A DNA stretch of 64,000 nt from Streptomyces sp. HNM0575 (GCF_012726265.1 NZ_JAASAG010000005.1:186001-250000), one strand, 5' to 3'. Counted from the stretch's first letter, positions 43,139-51,785 are shown. Notes: generated by a model from the letters alone, not told the origin. Numbers and translations are program-made.

Positions 43139-43481
43139 CGCGACCGGCGTCGCACCTGCGCAGCCGGGGCACGACCCCGCGCGGGTCGGAACCGATCCGG
43201 GGGCCGTGCTGTCGGACATCGCCGGCATGCTCCGCGAACTGCTCGAAGAGTACGGCTTCGACGAGGCCGAGATCGGACGGGAGACCACCTTCCACGAGGA
43301 CCTGGAGCTGGAGAGCATCGACCTGGTGCAGCTGTCCGGCTCCCTGCGCGAGCACTACGGCGACCGCGTCAACTTCGCCGAGTTCGTCGCCGACCTCGAA
43401 CTCGACCAGATCATCGCGCTCACCGTCGGGCAGCTGGTGGACTACGTCGTCGCGTCGCTGCGCGCCACGGAAGCAGGCTGA
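43128..43481 (+). CDS. discrete acyl carrier protein
   Basis: A protein of 117 residues from ATG 43128, with AGGAG upstream. After a disordered lead of about 25 residues it has the four-helix ACP pattern. The attachment serine is Ser63 in the setting FHEDLELESIDLVQLSGSL, followed by the acidic recognition helix. It starts inside the synthase B gene (11-bp overlap). A third carrier separate from the tandem pair could hold a starter unit, accept the finished chain, or present it to the following hydrolase. The cis-encoded transferase of synthase B is the likely activating enzyme. Confidence 0.9.
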   Translation: MTTDATGVAPAQPGHDPARVGTDPGAVLSDIAGMLRELLEEYGFDEAEIGRETTFHEDLELESIDLVQLSGSLREHYGDRVNFAEFVADLELDQIIALTVGQLVDYVVASLRATEAG

Positions 43482-43487
43482 TACCGG

Positions 43488-44432
43488 ATGAAGATCCGCA
43501 CCGGAGACATCACCACGCATGTGCAGCACCTTCCCGCGGCAGCGAGGGAAGGGCGGCAGGGGGAGCCGCCTGTCGTGGTGTTCGTGCACGGGCTGCTGAC
43601 CGACAGCCTGGCCAGTTACTACTTCACGCTCGGGCCCGCGTTCGCGGCGGCGGGCATCGACGTCATCATGTACGACCTGCGCGGGCACGGCCGCAGCGAC
43701 CGCCCCCCGTCCGGCTACCAGGTGGAGTGCTTCGTCGACGACCTGGTCGCCCTGCTGGACGCGCTCGGCGAGCGGCGGCAGGTGCACGTGGTGGGCAACT
43801 CGTTCGGCGGCACGGTCGCCGCCGGCGTCGCCGCCTGGTATCCGGAGCGGATCGCCACCCTCACCCTGATCGAGGCCGAGCCGCCGGTCCAGCGGTGGAC
43901 GCAGCACATGGCGGAGGGACTCGCCCTCGCCAAGGAGCAGTTGGTGCACGAGGAGGTCATCGACTGGATCAAGGAGAACCGCGGCGCGCAGACCGCGCGC
44001 CTCTCGCGCATCGCAGGCCGCATCCTCAACTCCACCACGCTGGGCGCCGAGGTCTGGAGCGGACGCGTCATAGACGACGACCTGTCGGCGATCACCTGCC
44101 CGGTGCTGGCGATATTCGGCGAGGAGTCCGGGCTCGTCGAGCAAGTGCCGCTTTTCGAGAGCGCGTTGGAGCGCTGCCGTACGGTCGTGCTCCCGGACCA
44201 GGGGCACTCCGTACTGGTGGAGCGCACCAAGGAGACCCGCGAGCTGCTGCTGGAGTGGATAAGCGAGCACGACCTGCCCGAGCACCACGACGCACGCCCG
44301 GCGGAGCACCCCGGCGACCGCGCGGCAGAGCACGAACCGGCAGCGCACGGACTGGCAGAGCAGGAGCTGGCAGAGCACGAATCGGCAGCGCACGGACTGG
44401 CAGAGCACGAACTGGCAGAGGCCGTACGGTGA
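43488..44432 (+). CDS. alpha/beta hydrolase, probable chain-release or editing enzyme
   Basis: A 314-residue protein. The core (residues 1-265) has VVVFVHGLLTDSL as oxyanion strand, nucleophile Ser105 in VGNSFGGTVA, an Asp in ITCPVLAIFGEES, and His in LPDQGHSVLVE. It is 6 bp after the ACP gene, the usual place for a thioesterase. Synthases A and B contain no thioesterase domain, so this protein is the best candidate for product release. The last 50 residues are a helical Glu/His/Ala/Leu repeat of 15-residue units that may form a coiled coil. Confidence 0.8.
   Translation: MKIRTGDITTHVQHLPAAAREGRQGEPPVVVFVHGLLTDSLASYYFTLGPAFAAAGIDVIMYDLRGHGRSDRPPSGYQVECFVDDLVALLDALGERRQVHVVGNSFGGTVAAGVAAWYPERIATLTLIEAEPPVQRWTQHMAEGLALAKEQLVHEEVIDWIKENRGAQTARLSRIAGRILNSTTLGAEVWSGRVIDDDLSAITCPVLAIFGEESGLVEQVPLFESALERCRTVVLPDQGHSVLVERTKETRELLLEWISEHDLPEHHDARPAEHPGDRAAEHEPAAHGLAEQELAEHESAAHGLAEHELAEAVR
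44334..44420 (+). repeat. 45-bp tandem repeat in hydrolase tail
   Basis: Two near-identical units (44334-44378, 44379-44420) encode repeated Ala-Ala-His-Gly-Leu-Ala-Glu at the C-terminus of the hydrolase. Confidence 0.8.
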
Positions 44433-45634
44433 CTCGCTTCCTCTTCGTCGTCCCCCCGCTGGTCGGGCACATCAACCCGCTGCTCGGGGTCGCCGCCGAA
44501 CTCGGCCGCCGGGGCCATCACGTGGCCTGGGCCGGGTACGGCGACCAGATCCGCCGCCTGGCGGGAGACGGCGCCGAGGTACACGAGACGCGGATGCCGG
44601 ACGCGGGCCTGCGCAGGCCGCCCCAGCTGACCGGACCCGCCGCCTTCCGCTTCCTGTGGGAGGACTTCTTCGCGCCGCTGGCCGGGCTCATGGCGCCCGG
44701 CGTCGACGCGGCGGTCCGCGCCTTCGGCCCGGACGTGGTCGTCGCGGACCAGCACGCCGTCGCCGGTGCGCTCGTCGCCGAGCGGCACGGCATCCCGTAC
44801 GTCACATCGGTGACCACCTCGGCCGAACTCGTCGATCCGCTGTCCTCGATGCCGAAGGTGGACGCCTGGCTCAAGGGCATCTTCGCCTCACTGCGGGAGG
44901 AGTTCGGCGACGCCGGCCGCAGCGACGACCCGCGCTTCTCGCCGCACGGCGTCATCGCCTTCACCGGCCGCGCCCTCCTCGGGGAGAGCCCGCTGCCGTG
45001 GGACGGCGTGCGGCTGGTGGGCCCGGCGATCGCCGCCCGGCAGGCCGGCTGCGACTTCCCGTACGAGGAGCTGGATCCCGCGCGCCGCAAGGTGCTTGTG
45101 ACCCTGGGCACGGCCAACGCCGACGCCGGCGGACGCTTCTTCGGCGAGGCGGTCACCGCCCTGGAGGCGATGCGCGACTCCGTGCAGGGCGTCGTCGCCG
45201 ACCCGGGCGGGCTGCTCGACGGCGGCCTTACGGCGCGGCTGCGCGAGGAGTGCGGGCTGCTGGTCCGCGAGTACGTGCCGCAGCTCGAACTGCTTCCCCA
45301 CATCGACGCCGTCGTCTGCCACGGCGGCCACAACACCGTGTGCGAATCGCTGTGGCACGGCGTACCCCTCGTCGTCGCGCCGATCCGCGACGACCAGCCG
45401 ATCGTCGCGGGCCAGGTCGTCGGCGCGGGCGCCGGAGTACGGGTCCGCTTCAACCGCGTGGACGCGGCGCGGCTGGGAGCCGCGGTCGAAGCGGTGCTCG
45501 ATCCGGCCGGGGGCCACCGTGCCGCCGCCGAGAAGGCCGGCCGTTCCCTCCGCGACGCCGGCGGCACGGGGACCGCCGCCGAGCACCTCGTCCGTATCGC
45601 AGCACGGCCGGCGAACTGCCGGGCGGCAGGCTGA
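44429..45634 (+). CDS. GT1-family glycosyltransferase
   Basis: A protein of 401 residues from GTG 44429, overlapping the hydrolase stop (GTGA). GT-B fold of the UDP-glycosyltransferase/macrolide glycosyltransferase type: N-terminal FVVPPLVGHINPLLGVA acceptor domain, KVLVTLGTAN at the domain junction, and the nucleotide-sugar signature YVPQLELLPHIDAVVCHGGHNT followed by ESLWHGVPLVVAP. It should attach a sugar from an activated donor to a hydroxyl of the synthase product. No sugar-biosynthesis genes lie nearby, so a common donor such as UDP-glucose or GDP/TDP-sugar from general metabolism is likely. Confidence 0.9.
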   Translation: MTRFLFVVPPLVGHINPLLGVAAELGRRGHHVAWAGYGDQIRRLAGDGAEVHETRMPDAGLRRPPQLTGPAAFRFLWEDFFAPLAGLMAPGVDAAVRAFGPDVVVADQHAVAGALVAERHGIPYVTSVTTSAELVDPLSSMPKVDAWLKGIFASLREEFGDAGRSDDPRFSPHGVIAFTGRALLGESPLPWDGVRLVGPAIAARQAGCDFPYEELDPARRKVLVTLGTANADAGGRFFGEAVTALEAMRDSVQGVVADPGGLLDGGLTARLREECGLLVREYVPQLELLPHIDAVVCHGGHNTVCESLWHGVPLVVAPIRDDQPIVAGQVVGAGAGVRVRFNRVDAARLGAAVEAVLDPAGGHRAAAEKAGRSLRDAGGTGTAAEHLVRIAARPANCRAAG

Positions 45635-45684
45635 CCTTCGTCCGACAGCGACCGACCAGCGACCAGCGACCTGTAGGACCTCAC

Positions 45685-48486
45685 ATGACGACGGCTCCCG
45701 GAACCCACGAGCCCTTCGGGTTCCTCCAGGGCTCCCGGCCCCAGGCTCCGCCACCGCAGTATCCGACGCCGCCCGACCGGCCCGGAGACCCGCGGGCCAG
45801 CGTGCTGCGCATCGACCACCGCAAGCGCGCGCCGCTGCGGGTGCTGATGGGGTACGCCCGTCCCCACCGCTTCGTGCTGCTCGCGACGCTGATGCTCGTG
45901 CTCACCTCCAGCGGGGCCGGTCTGATGCAGCCGCTCGTGGCACAGGACGTGCTCTCCTCCCTCGCGGACGGCGGCGACGTCAAAGGTCCGGTGATCCTGC
46001 TCGGCGCGCTCGTGGTGGCGGGCGCGGGACTGACGGGGCTCCAGTCGTGGTGGCAGCAGCGCACCTCGGAGCGCGTGGTGCGGCGCGTACGGCAGGACCT
46101 GGTGTTCCGGCTGATCAGGCTGCGCGTACCGGAGCTGGACCGGCGTCCGCCCGGCGACCTCATCGCCCGTGTCACCTCGGACAGCACGCTGCTTCAGAAC
46201 GCCGCCACCGAGGGCCTGATCATGATCGCCAACGGCCTCCTGAGCATCGTCGGCGCCGGCGTGCTGATGGGCATCGTGCACCTGCCGCTGCTCGGTGTGA
46301 CGGTGGGCGTGCTGGTGACCGTGGGCCTGGTGATGGGCGGGATCCTCCCGCGCATCCGCAAGGCCGTCGCCCGCGCACAGGAGTCGATCGGCGCGGTGGG
46401 CTCGGCGCTGGACCGCACGCTCGGCGCCGCCCGCACGGTGAAGGCCAACGGCGCGGAGGACCGCGAGACGGAGGTCGCCGACCGCGCCATCGAAGGCGCG
46501 TACAAGGCGGGCCTCGTGGGCGCCAAGTACGTGGCGCTGGTCAAGATCCTCTCCGGTGTCTCCATCCAGGCGGCGTTCCTGGCGGTGCTCGGGGTCGGCG
46601 GTGCGCTCGTCGCCAACGGCGACCTGAAGACACCGCAGTTGATCGCCTTCCTGCTGTACGTCTTCTATCTGGCGAGCCCCATCGGCTCGCTCGTCGCGGG
46701 GCTCGGCATGCTCCAGCAGGGTCTGGGCGCCGTGGGCCGCATCGAGCAGATCAAGCGGATGGCCGTCGAGGCCGACGTCGACGAGGAGCCGGGGGAGCAG
46801 GCGGCCATGCCGCGGCATCCGCAGGCGGGCGGGCCCGCGGGCGGACACGTCGACGGGCAGGCGCACGGCCAGTCGCACGGCCAGGGCCACGGTCAGCTGA
46901 GCGGCCACGGACAGGCGCACGGGCACGGTCAGGCGCAAGGCCATCCGTACGCCCGCATGAACGGCCATCCGAACGCCGCCGACGGCGGCGCGGGCCCGCC
47001 CGGGAGCCCCGCCTCGACGATGAAGCTGCAAGCCGTAGGCGCGCGGGCCGCCGGGATACGCAGGCCGCCGACCATCGAATTCCGCGACGTGCGCTTCTCC
47101 TATCCGGGCCGCGGCTCGGCGTTGAAGGGCATCTCCTACACCATCCCCGGCGGCACACAGACCGCGCTGGTCGGGCTCTCCGGCGCCGGGAAGACCACCA
47201 TGTTCGCGCTGCTCCAGCGCTTCTACGACCCCTCGGCGGGCCAGATCATCATCGACGGCGTCGACATCGAGAGCATGCGCCGGGCGGAGGTGCGCCGCCG
47301 CATCGCATACGTCGAGCAGGACTCCCCGGTGATGGCGGGCACGCTGGAGGACAACCTCAAGTACTCGGCGACGAACGCCTCCGAGGCCGACATCGCCGAG
47401 GCGCTGCGCGTGACGCGGCTCGACGCGCTGATCGCACGCCTCCCCGACGGGCTCCGTACGGAGGTCGGCAACCGGGGCGTCTCCCTCTCCGGCGGCGAAC
47501 GCCAACGCCTCGCGATCGCACGGGCGTTGCTGCGCAAACCGGAGGTCCTGCTGCTGGACGAGGCCACCGCGCAGCTCGACGCGCGCAACGAGCAGGCGCT
47601 GCGCGAGGCGGTCGACCAGGCGGCACGCCGGTGCACGGTCATCCTCATCGCGCACCGGCTCTCCACGGTGACGCACGCGGACCAGATCGTGGTGATGGAA
47701 CACGGCGAGATCCGCGCGCTCGGCAGCCACGAGGAGCTGGTCGAGCGCGACGGCCTGTATCGCGAACTCGCCGCGTCCCAGATGCTCGTGGGAGAGGGGA
47801 AGGCGGAATCCGCCCGTACGGGGGCAGGCTCCCCGGACGGGTCGGCCCACGCGGGCACGGACGCCGCGGCGGGCGGTGGCACGAACGGCGTGGCGGGCGG
47901 TGGCACGAACGGCGTGGCGGGCGGCGGCACGAACGGTGCGAACAGTGTGGCGGGCGGTGCTCCCGGCGACCGGCCGCAGGCGCCGGGCAACGGCACGGGC
48001 CAGAGCCGCCCGGCCCCCGGGCCCGGGAACGGGGGAGCGCCCGCGCCGGGCGGTGCCGGACGGGAGCCACTCCACGGCGCGGCGCCGGGCGGCGCCCCCG
48101 GATGGCAGCAACAGCCGGGCCCTGCGCATGAGTCGGGCCCTGCGAATGAACCGGGCCCTGCGCACGAGCCGGGGCCTGCACCTGAGCCGGGACCTCGGGG
48201 GGCCGGGACCGGCGCCTTCGGTGCGGGCCCGAAGAGCCCGAACGGTTCCGGCGGTCCCGCCGGGGTGAACGGCGGCGCCGCCGAGGGGCTGCCGCGGCGA
48301 ACGAGTCCCGCGCAGACGCCCGGAACCGAGCCCGGTTCCGCGCAGACGCCCACCCCTCCCGGCGGCTGGGACGCGTTCGCCGCCAGGCCGAAAGACCCCG
48401 TCGAGGGAGCCGCCCCCTCGCCGCACGTACCTCCCGACGCACGGGCGCGCACACCGGAACGGAACCCTTCGCCGCGCGAGGGGTGA
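45685..48486 (+). CDS. ABC exporter (TMD-NBD) with His-rich linker and long disordered tail
   Basis: A protein of 933 residues from ATG 45685. Residues 1-45 are Pro-rich; 55-340 form the six-helix exporter membrane domain; 387-430 hold a linker with nine histidines among Gly and Gln (AHGQSHGQGHGQ); the ATPase domain follows with Walker A LVGLSGAGKTT (Lys503), signature VSLSGGERQRL, Walker B VLLLDEAT and the H-loop IAHRLS. The last 235 residues are Gly/Pro/Ala/Asn repeats. Such half-transporters act as homodimers to move lipids or hydrophobic molecules outward. As last gene of the operon it is the presumed exporter of the glycosylated product. The His linker may bind metal. Confidence 0.9.
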   Translation: MTTAPGTHEPFGFLQGSRPQAPPPQYPTPPDRPGDPRASVLRIDHRKRAPLRVLMGYARPHRFVLLATLMLVLTSSGAGLMQPLVAQDVLSSLADGGDVKGPVILLGALVVAGAGLTGLQSWWQQRTSERVVRRVRQDLVFRLIRLRVPELDRRPPGDLIARVTSDSTLLQNAATEGLIMIANGLLSIVGAGVLMGIVHLPLLGVTVGVLVTVGLVMGGILPRIRKAVARAQESIGAVGSALDRTLGAARTVKANGAEDRETEVADRAIEGAYKAGLVGAKYVALVKILSGVSIQAAFLAVLGVGGALVANGDLKTPQLIAFLLYVFYLASPIGSLVAGLGMLQQGLGAVGRIEQIKRMAVEADVDEEPGEQAAMPRHPQAGGPAGGHVDGQAHGQSHGQGHGQLSGHGQAHGHGQAQGHPYARMNGHPNAADGGAGPPGSPASTMKLQAVGARAAGIRRPPTIEFRDVRFSYPGRGSALKGISYTIPGGTQTALVGLSGAGKTTMFALLQRFYDPSAGQIIIDGVDIESMRRAEVRRRIAYVEQDSPVMAGTLEDNLKYSATNASEADIAEALRVTRLDALIARLPDGLRTEVGNRGVSLSGGERQRLAIARALLRKPEVLLLDEATAQLDARNEQALREAVDQAARRCTVILIAHRLSTVTHADQIVVMEHGEIRALGSHEELVERDGLYRELAASQMLVGEGKAESARTGAGSPDGSAHAGTDAAAGGGTNGVAGGGTNGVAGGGTNGANSVAGGAPGDRPQAPGNGTGQSRPAPGPGNGGAPAPGGAGREPLHGAAPGGAPGWQQQPGPAHESGPANEPGPAHEPGPAPEPGPRGAGTGAFGAGPKSPNGSGGPAGVNGGAAEGLPRRTSPAQTPGTEPGSAQTPTPPGGWDAFAARPKDPVEGAAPSPHVPPDARARTPERNPSPREG
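46843..46971 (+). repeat. His/Gly/Gln-rich repeat linker of the exporter
   Basis: Irregular copies of CACGGCCAG-like triplets give nine His in about 44 residues between the membrane domain and the ATPase. Homologous half-transporters normally have a short linker here. Confidence 0.8.
47872..47943 (+). repeat. 24-bp tandem repeat in exporter tail
   Basis: Three units (47872, 47896, 47920) encode Gly-Gly-Gly-Thr-Asn-Gly-Val-Ala; units 1 and 2 are identical. Confidence 0.85.
48112..48195 (+). repeat. 18-bp repeats in exporter tail
   Basis: About five units close to CCGGGCCCTGCGCATGAG encode Pro-Gly-Pro-Ala-His/Asn/Pro-Glu. Confidence 0.7.
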
Positions 48487-48574
48487 CTTCCGTGCCGTGC
48501 CCGCGCGGGAATCGCGGCAGCAACTCCCGCCCCCCGCAGGGGAATTCGGGCGCCGTCGGAGCCGTAGCGCACAG

Positions 48575-48611
48575 GTGAAGGGCGCCCGCCGGTGTGGCGG
48601 ACGCCCTTCAC
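48575..48611. terminator. bidirectional terminator at the end of the PKS operon
   Basis: GTGAAGGGCGCCCGCC and GGCGGACGCCCTTCAC pair over 16 positions with one mismatch around a 5-nt loop. The hairpin lies between the convergent exporter and lipase genes. Confidence 0.8.
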
Positions 48612-48666
48612 ATTCCCGCCCGGCGGCGGCGTGCTGCCCGGCGCTGTGCCCGGGCCGTGTGCCCGG

Positions 48667-49467
48667 TCAGCCCATGAGCGGGTTGAGCGCGGCGAGGTAG
48701 CCGTCCCGGTGTCCTTCGACGTTCGGGTGGTAGGACTCGTTGAGCTTGTCCCACTCCAGGCTGGTGACCCATTCATCGTTGCCGGAGCAGATGGTGTGGG
48801 GGTCGAAAACGGGACGCGCGTCCAGGAACGTGAAACCTGCTTCCTTCGCACGCGCCGCCGTGACCTCGGCGAGGGTGTCGGCCGCGGAGTTCAGCGCGGA
48901 CCGCTCCTTGTCGCTCAGGCCGAGAATGCCGCAGTCACCTCCAATTGTGTAAAGGCGCGGATATCCGACGACTATGACTTTCGCGGACGGAGCCGCCGCA
49001 CGCACGGCGGCGTACGTCTTCGAAAGCGCGGGCGACAGCGTGCTGTTCGCAGCGGCCTTCGCCGTGTCGACCGCGGCTATGCAGTCGGCGTCGTCCGCGG
49101 TGAGGATGCAGTTCTTCAGCACGTCCACGAATCCGACGTCGTTGCCGCCGACCTGGATCGTCACCAGGGACGTGTCCGGGGTCAGCTGACCGGCCTGCGT
49201 GTTCATGACGTCGGCCGTGGTCGCGCCGGAACAGGCCGCCTCCACGAAACCGACCTCAGGGTGAGCGGCGGCCCACAGCCTGGGGTACGAAGCGGGCCCA
49301 CGCCGGCAGGCGTCGTCCGGATCGTCGTAGCTCCGCGTTCCTACGGCAACGGTGTAGGAATCGCCCAGCGCCACATATTTGCCCGCGGCAGCCTGTGATC
49401 CCGGAGCGACGAAGGCTATGGCCACCGTCGCGAGCAATGCGGCGAACAGCAGCTTCAACGAGCGCAT
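48667..49467 (-). CDS. secreted SGNH/GDSL-family lipase or esterase
   Basis: A 266-residue protein with a signal peptide (hydrophobic residues 5-22, cleavage near SQAAAG). Mature SGNH hydrolase: block I ALGDSYTVAVG with Ser37, block II FVEAACSGATTADV with the conserved Gly, block III TIQVGGNDVGF with Asn, and block V SYHPNVEGHRDGY with the catalytic Asp/His region. Cysteines suggest three disulfides, as in Streptomyces SGNH lipases. It hydrolyses ester bonds of lipids or small esters outside the cell. It ends at the shared terminator with the PKS operon and could act on secreted lipid, but a functional link to that operon is not shown. Confidence 0.9.
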   Translation of the reverse strand: MRSLKLLFAALLATVAIAFVAPGSQAAAGKYVALGDSYTVAVGTRSYDDPDDACRRGPASYPRLWAAAHPEVGFVEAACSGATTADVMNTQAGQLTPDTSLVTIQVGGNDVGFVDVLKNCILTADDADCIAAVDTAKAAANSTLSPALSKTYAAVRAAAPSAKVIVVGYPRLYTIGGDCGILGLSDKERSALNSAADTLAEVTAARAKEAGFTFLDARPVFDPHTICSGNDEWVTSLEWDKLNESYHPNVEGHRDGYLAALNPLMG

Positions 49468-49978
49468 GAAGTTGTCTTCTCCGAAGGTGGGGGATGAGAA
49501 CAGGACAACTCAGAAATAGCAGCAGGCTCGCGCGCGTGGGTACGTACCGGCGCGTAATTTTTGGATCACGATTCGATAAAGCCAGCGCTTCTGGATCATG
49601 TTTCGGTGATCCATTTCCGGCTCGTCGCCAGGTGCAATACCGGCAAATGCGGGCGACTTTCTTGAAGGATTTCCGGCGTAGTCGGAGAGAAAATTGCCGA
49701 CGCGATTTCCGGAACACCGCGGGCCCGTTTCGGCTCCGATCGCGGGGTGTCGCCGGCCGTTGCCCCGCCCGCGGTGCCGACCTGCCGTGAAGAGCCTTCA
49801 CGTGCCGCTCACGTCTCCCGCCCTCTCCCGTCACTCCGTCAACAGGCCCTCCACGGCTTCGCGTTCGCAACCGGCGGAGCGGTGCCCGCGCCCGGGACGG
49901 GCCGCCATGCGTAGCTCGTTCGGGCGAGGGCCGGGTCGCAGTACGGTTCGCCGCCCCCGCACCGCTTACCTTCCCGGC
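49468..49978. other. divergent promoter region between the lipase and AAA ATPase genes
   Basis: About 510 bp. The part nearest the lipase (49500-49680) is clearly A/T-richer than the genome and contains three TGGATCA half-sites. The rest shows nothing assignable. Confidence 0.5.
49562..49613. promoter_or_regulatory. TGGATCA half-sites upstream of the SGNH lipase
   Basis: TGGATCA occurs at 49562-49568 and 49592-49598 in the same direction, exactly 30 bp apart, and as its complement TGATCCA at 49607-49613. The last two form an inverted repeat with an 8-bp spacer. Confidence 0.5.
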
Positions 49979-51343
49979 ATGCACGTAACGAAGAACCGCT
50001 CCGGGGGCGCGGCGAACGCGGCACCGCACGCCCCGGCCGACTCCGACTCCCAACAGACCGCAGCCGCAGGCCCGTTACGCACACCCGTGGTCACCGCGCT
50101 GCATCTGGCGGCGTTCCGCACGCTGCGCGACCGCACCGTCCCGCTCGCCCCGGTCACGCTGCTGAGCGGCCCGAGCGGCAGCGGCAAGTCGGCCGCGCTG
50201 GAGGCTTATGAGGCGCTGGCCAGGCTCGGCGGAGGCGAGGCCCTGGGCGAGGTCTTCGGCCGTGCGTCCGGCGGCGCGAGCGCCTACGTTCCCCACCGCT
50301 CCCGGCCGGACGGCGAGGGACGGCGCGGCTTCCGCCTCGGCTGCACCGTCGACGGACCCGCCGGGGCGGTGCGGTTCGACCTCGCCGTGCAGGCCGAGCC
50401 CCAACTGCTCGTCGCCGGCGAGCGATTGTCCCTTCCCGGCGGCCGCACGCTGCTGACGACGGCCCTGCGCGACCCCGTGCGGGCCGCCGTCCGCGCCGAG
50501 TGGCACAGCGCCGGCGCCGGACGCACCACGCGTGCCCGTATGCCGGCCGACCGGCTCGCAACCGCCCAGCTGCCGCTGCGAGTCGCCGGCGGCACGGAGG
50601 AGGAGCGCCGGGTGCTGGCCGCCGCCGAGCAGGTGGTCGTGGCGCTCCGTTCCGTCTTCGCGTGCGATCCGCGCCCGGAGACGATGCGCGACCCGGTGCC
50701 CGCGGCGGACACCCTGCTGCGCGGCGGCTGCGACAACCTGGCTGCCGTGCTGCGCCGCACGCGTACGGAGTGCTCGGTGCGGCACGGCTATCTCGTGGAG
50801 GCGTTGCGCGCCGGGTGCGCGGGTCCGGTCGAGGATCTGATCGCCGACGTCTCGCACGAGCGGGACGACAGGGGGCGTGTGCGCGCGGTCCTCGTACGGG
50901 ACGCCGCCCGCGAGCCGGGCCGCGCCATGGCCCCAGCCGCTTCCACCACCGCCTCCGCTTCCACCACCGCCCCCGCTTCCACCACCGCCCCCGCTTCCAC
51001 CACCGCCCCTGCTCCCGCTTCCGTACGCACGCCCCTGGAGTGCCTGGGCGACGGGGAGTTGCGCTACGCCGCGCTGTGCATGGTGCTGCTGACGGGCCCG
51101 GGCGTGCTGTCGATGGATCCCGCCCAGGAGGTGCTTCCGGCGCGGCAGGCGCTGACGGTGCTGGCGGACGGTTTCGACCGCGGCCTGGACGCGCGGCAGA
51201 CGGCCGAACTGACCGCGCTTGCGGTGCGGATGGGAGAGCGGGGACATGTGAGACTGCTGGCCGCCGTGAGCGATGCCGGGCGTGCGGGGGAGGAGGCGGC
51301 GCGGCACCCCGAGGTGTCCCTGGTAGACCTGGGGGGTGAGTGA
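49979..51343 (+). CDS. AAA-family ATPase, SMC/RecF-like fragment type
   Basis: A protein of 454 residues from ATG 49979. It begins with about 35 disordered residues, then VTALHLAAFRTLRDRTVPLAPVTLLSGPSGSGKSAALEA, the standard opening of AAA_21/RecF-like ATPases with Walker A Lys70. The C-terminal Walker B/ABC-type part is ECLGDGELRYAALCMVLL and LSMDPAQEVLP, where the usual acidic pair after the hydrophobic strand is not obvious. An inserted Ser/Thr/Ala/Pro repeat (about residues 320-345) separates the halves. Its final 8 bp overlap the MazG-like gene. Function unknown; related ATPases act in DNA repair or defence. Confidence 0.75.
   Translation: MHVTKNRSGGAANAAPHAPADSDSQQTAAAGPLRTPVVTALHLAAFRTLRDRTVPLAPVTLLSGPSGSGKSAALEAYEALARLGGGEALGEVFGRASGGASAYVPHRSRPDGEGRRGFRLGCTVDGPAGAVRFDLAVQAEPQLLVAGERLSLPGGRTLLTTALRDPVRAAVRAEWHSAGAGRTTRARMPADRLATAQLPLRVAGGTEEERRVLAAAEQVVVALRSVFACDPRPETMRDPVPAADTLLRGGCDNLAAVLRRTRTECSVRHGYLVEALRAGCAGPVEDLIADVSHERDDRGRVRAVLVRDAAREPGRAMAPAASTTASASTTAPASTTAPASTTAPAPASVRTPLECLGDGELRYAALCMVLLTGPGVLSMDPAQEVLPARQALTVLADGFDRGLDARQTAELTALAVRMGERGHVRLLAAVSDAGRAGEEAARHPEVSLVDLGGE
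50939..51010 (+). repeat. 18-bp tandem repeat in the AAA ATPase
   Basis: Four units close to GCTTCCACCACCGCCCCC (50939, 50957, 50975, 50993) encode Ala-Ser-Thr-Thr-Ala-Pro. Confidence 0.85.
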
Positions 51344-51785
51344 ATTCCCCTCTTCTCCGTCTTCTCCCTCTGCTTCGTCCGCTTCCCCCGCGTACCCGGG
51401 CGGTCATCCGTCCCGGCCCGTCCCGCCGTCGGGGGAGCCCGAGCAGCCCGTATCGGTGGCCCGACTGCAAGGCAGGCTCGCGGAGTTCGCCGCAGCACGC
51501 GACTGGGGCCGGTACCACACGCCGAAGAATCTGGCCGCCGCGCTGAGCGTCGAGGCGTCCGAACTCGTGGAGATCTTCCAGTGGCTGACGCCCGAGGAGT
51601 CGGCCCGCGTGATGGAGCGGCCCGACTCCGCGCACCGGGTGGAGGACGAAGTCGCGGACGTCCTCTCGTATCTGCTCCAGTTCTGCGAAGTGCTGGGCAT
51701 CGACGTCCTGAAAGCGCTTGCCGCGAAGATCGAGCGCAACGAGAAGCGTTTCCCGGTAGCCGGAAGCGGTCACTCTATGAAGTGA
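51336..51785 (+). CDS. MazG-like nucleotide pyrophosphohydrolase
   Basis: A protein of 149 residues from GTG 51336, which overlaps the ATPase gene by 8 bp. After a Ser/Pro-rich lead of about 38 residues it carries the all-alpha NTP pyrophosphohydrolase domain with the metal-binding pattern: EASELVEIFQW (ExxE-like) and EDEVADVLSYLLQF (ExxD). This small form resembles the dCTPase/RS21-C6 group, which hydrolyses (d)NTPs to monophosphates and diphosphate. Coupling to an ATPase suggests a joint role, for example nucleotide-pool control in stress. Confidence 0.85.
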   Translation: MSEFPSSPSSPSASSASPAYPGGHPSRPVPPSGEPEQPVSVARLQGRLAEFAAARDWGRYHTPKNLAAALSVEASELVEIFQWLTPEESARVMERPDSAHRVEDEVADVLSYLLQFCEVLGIDVLKALAAKIERNEKRFPVAGSGHSMK

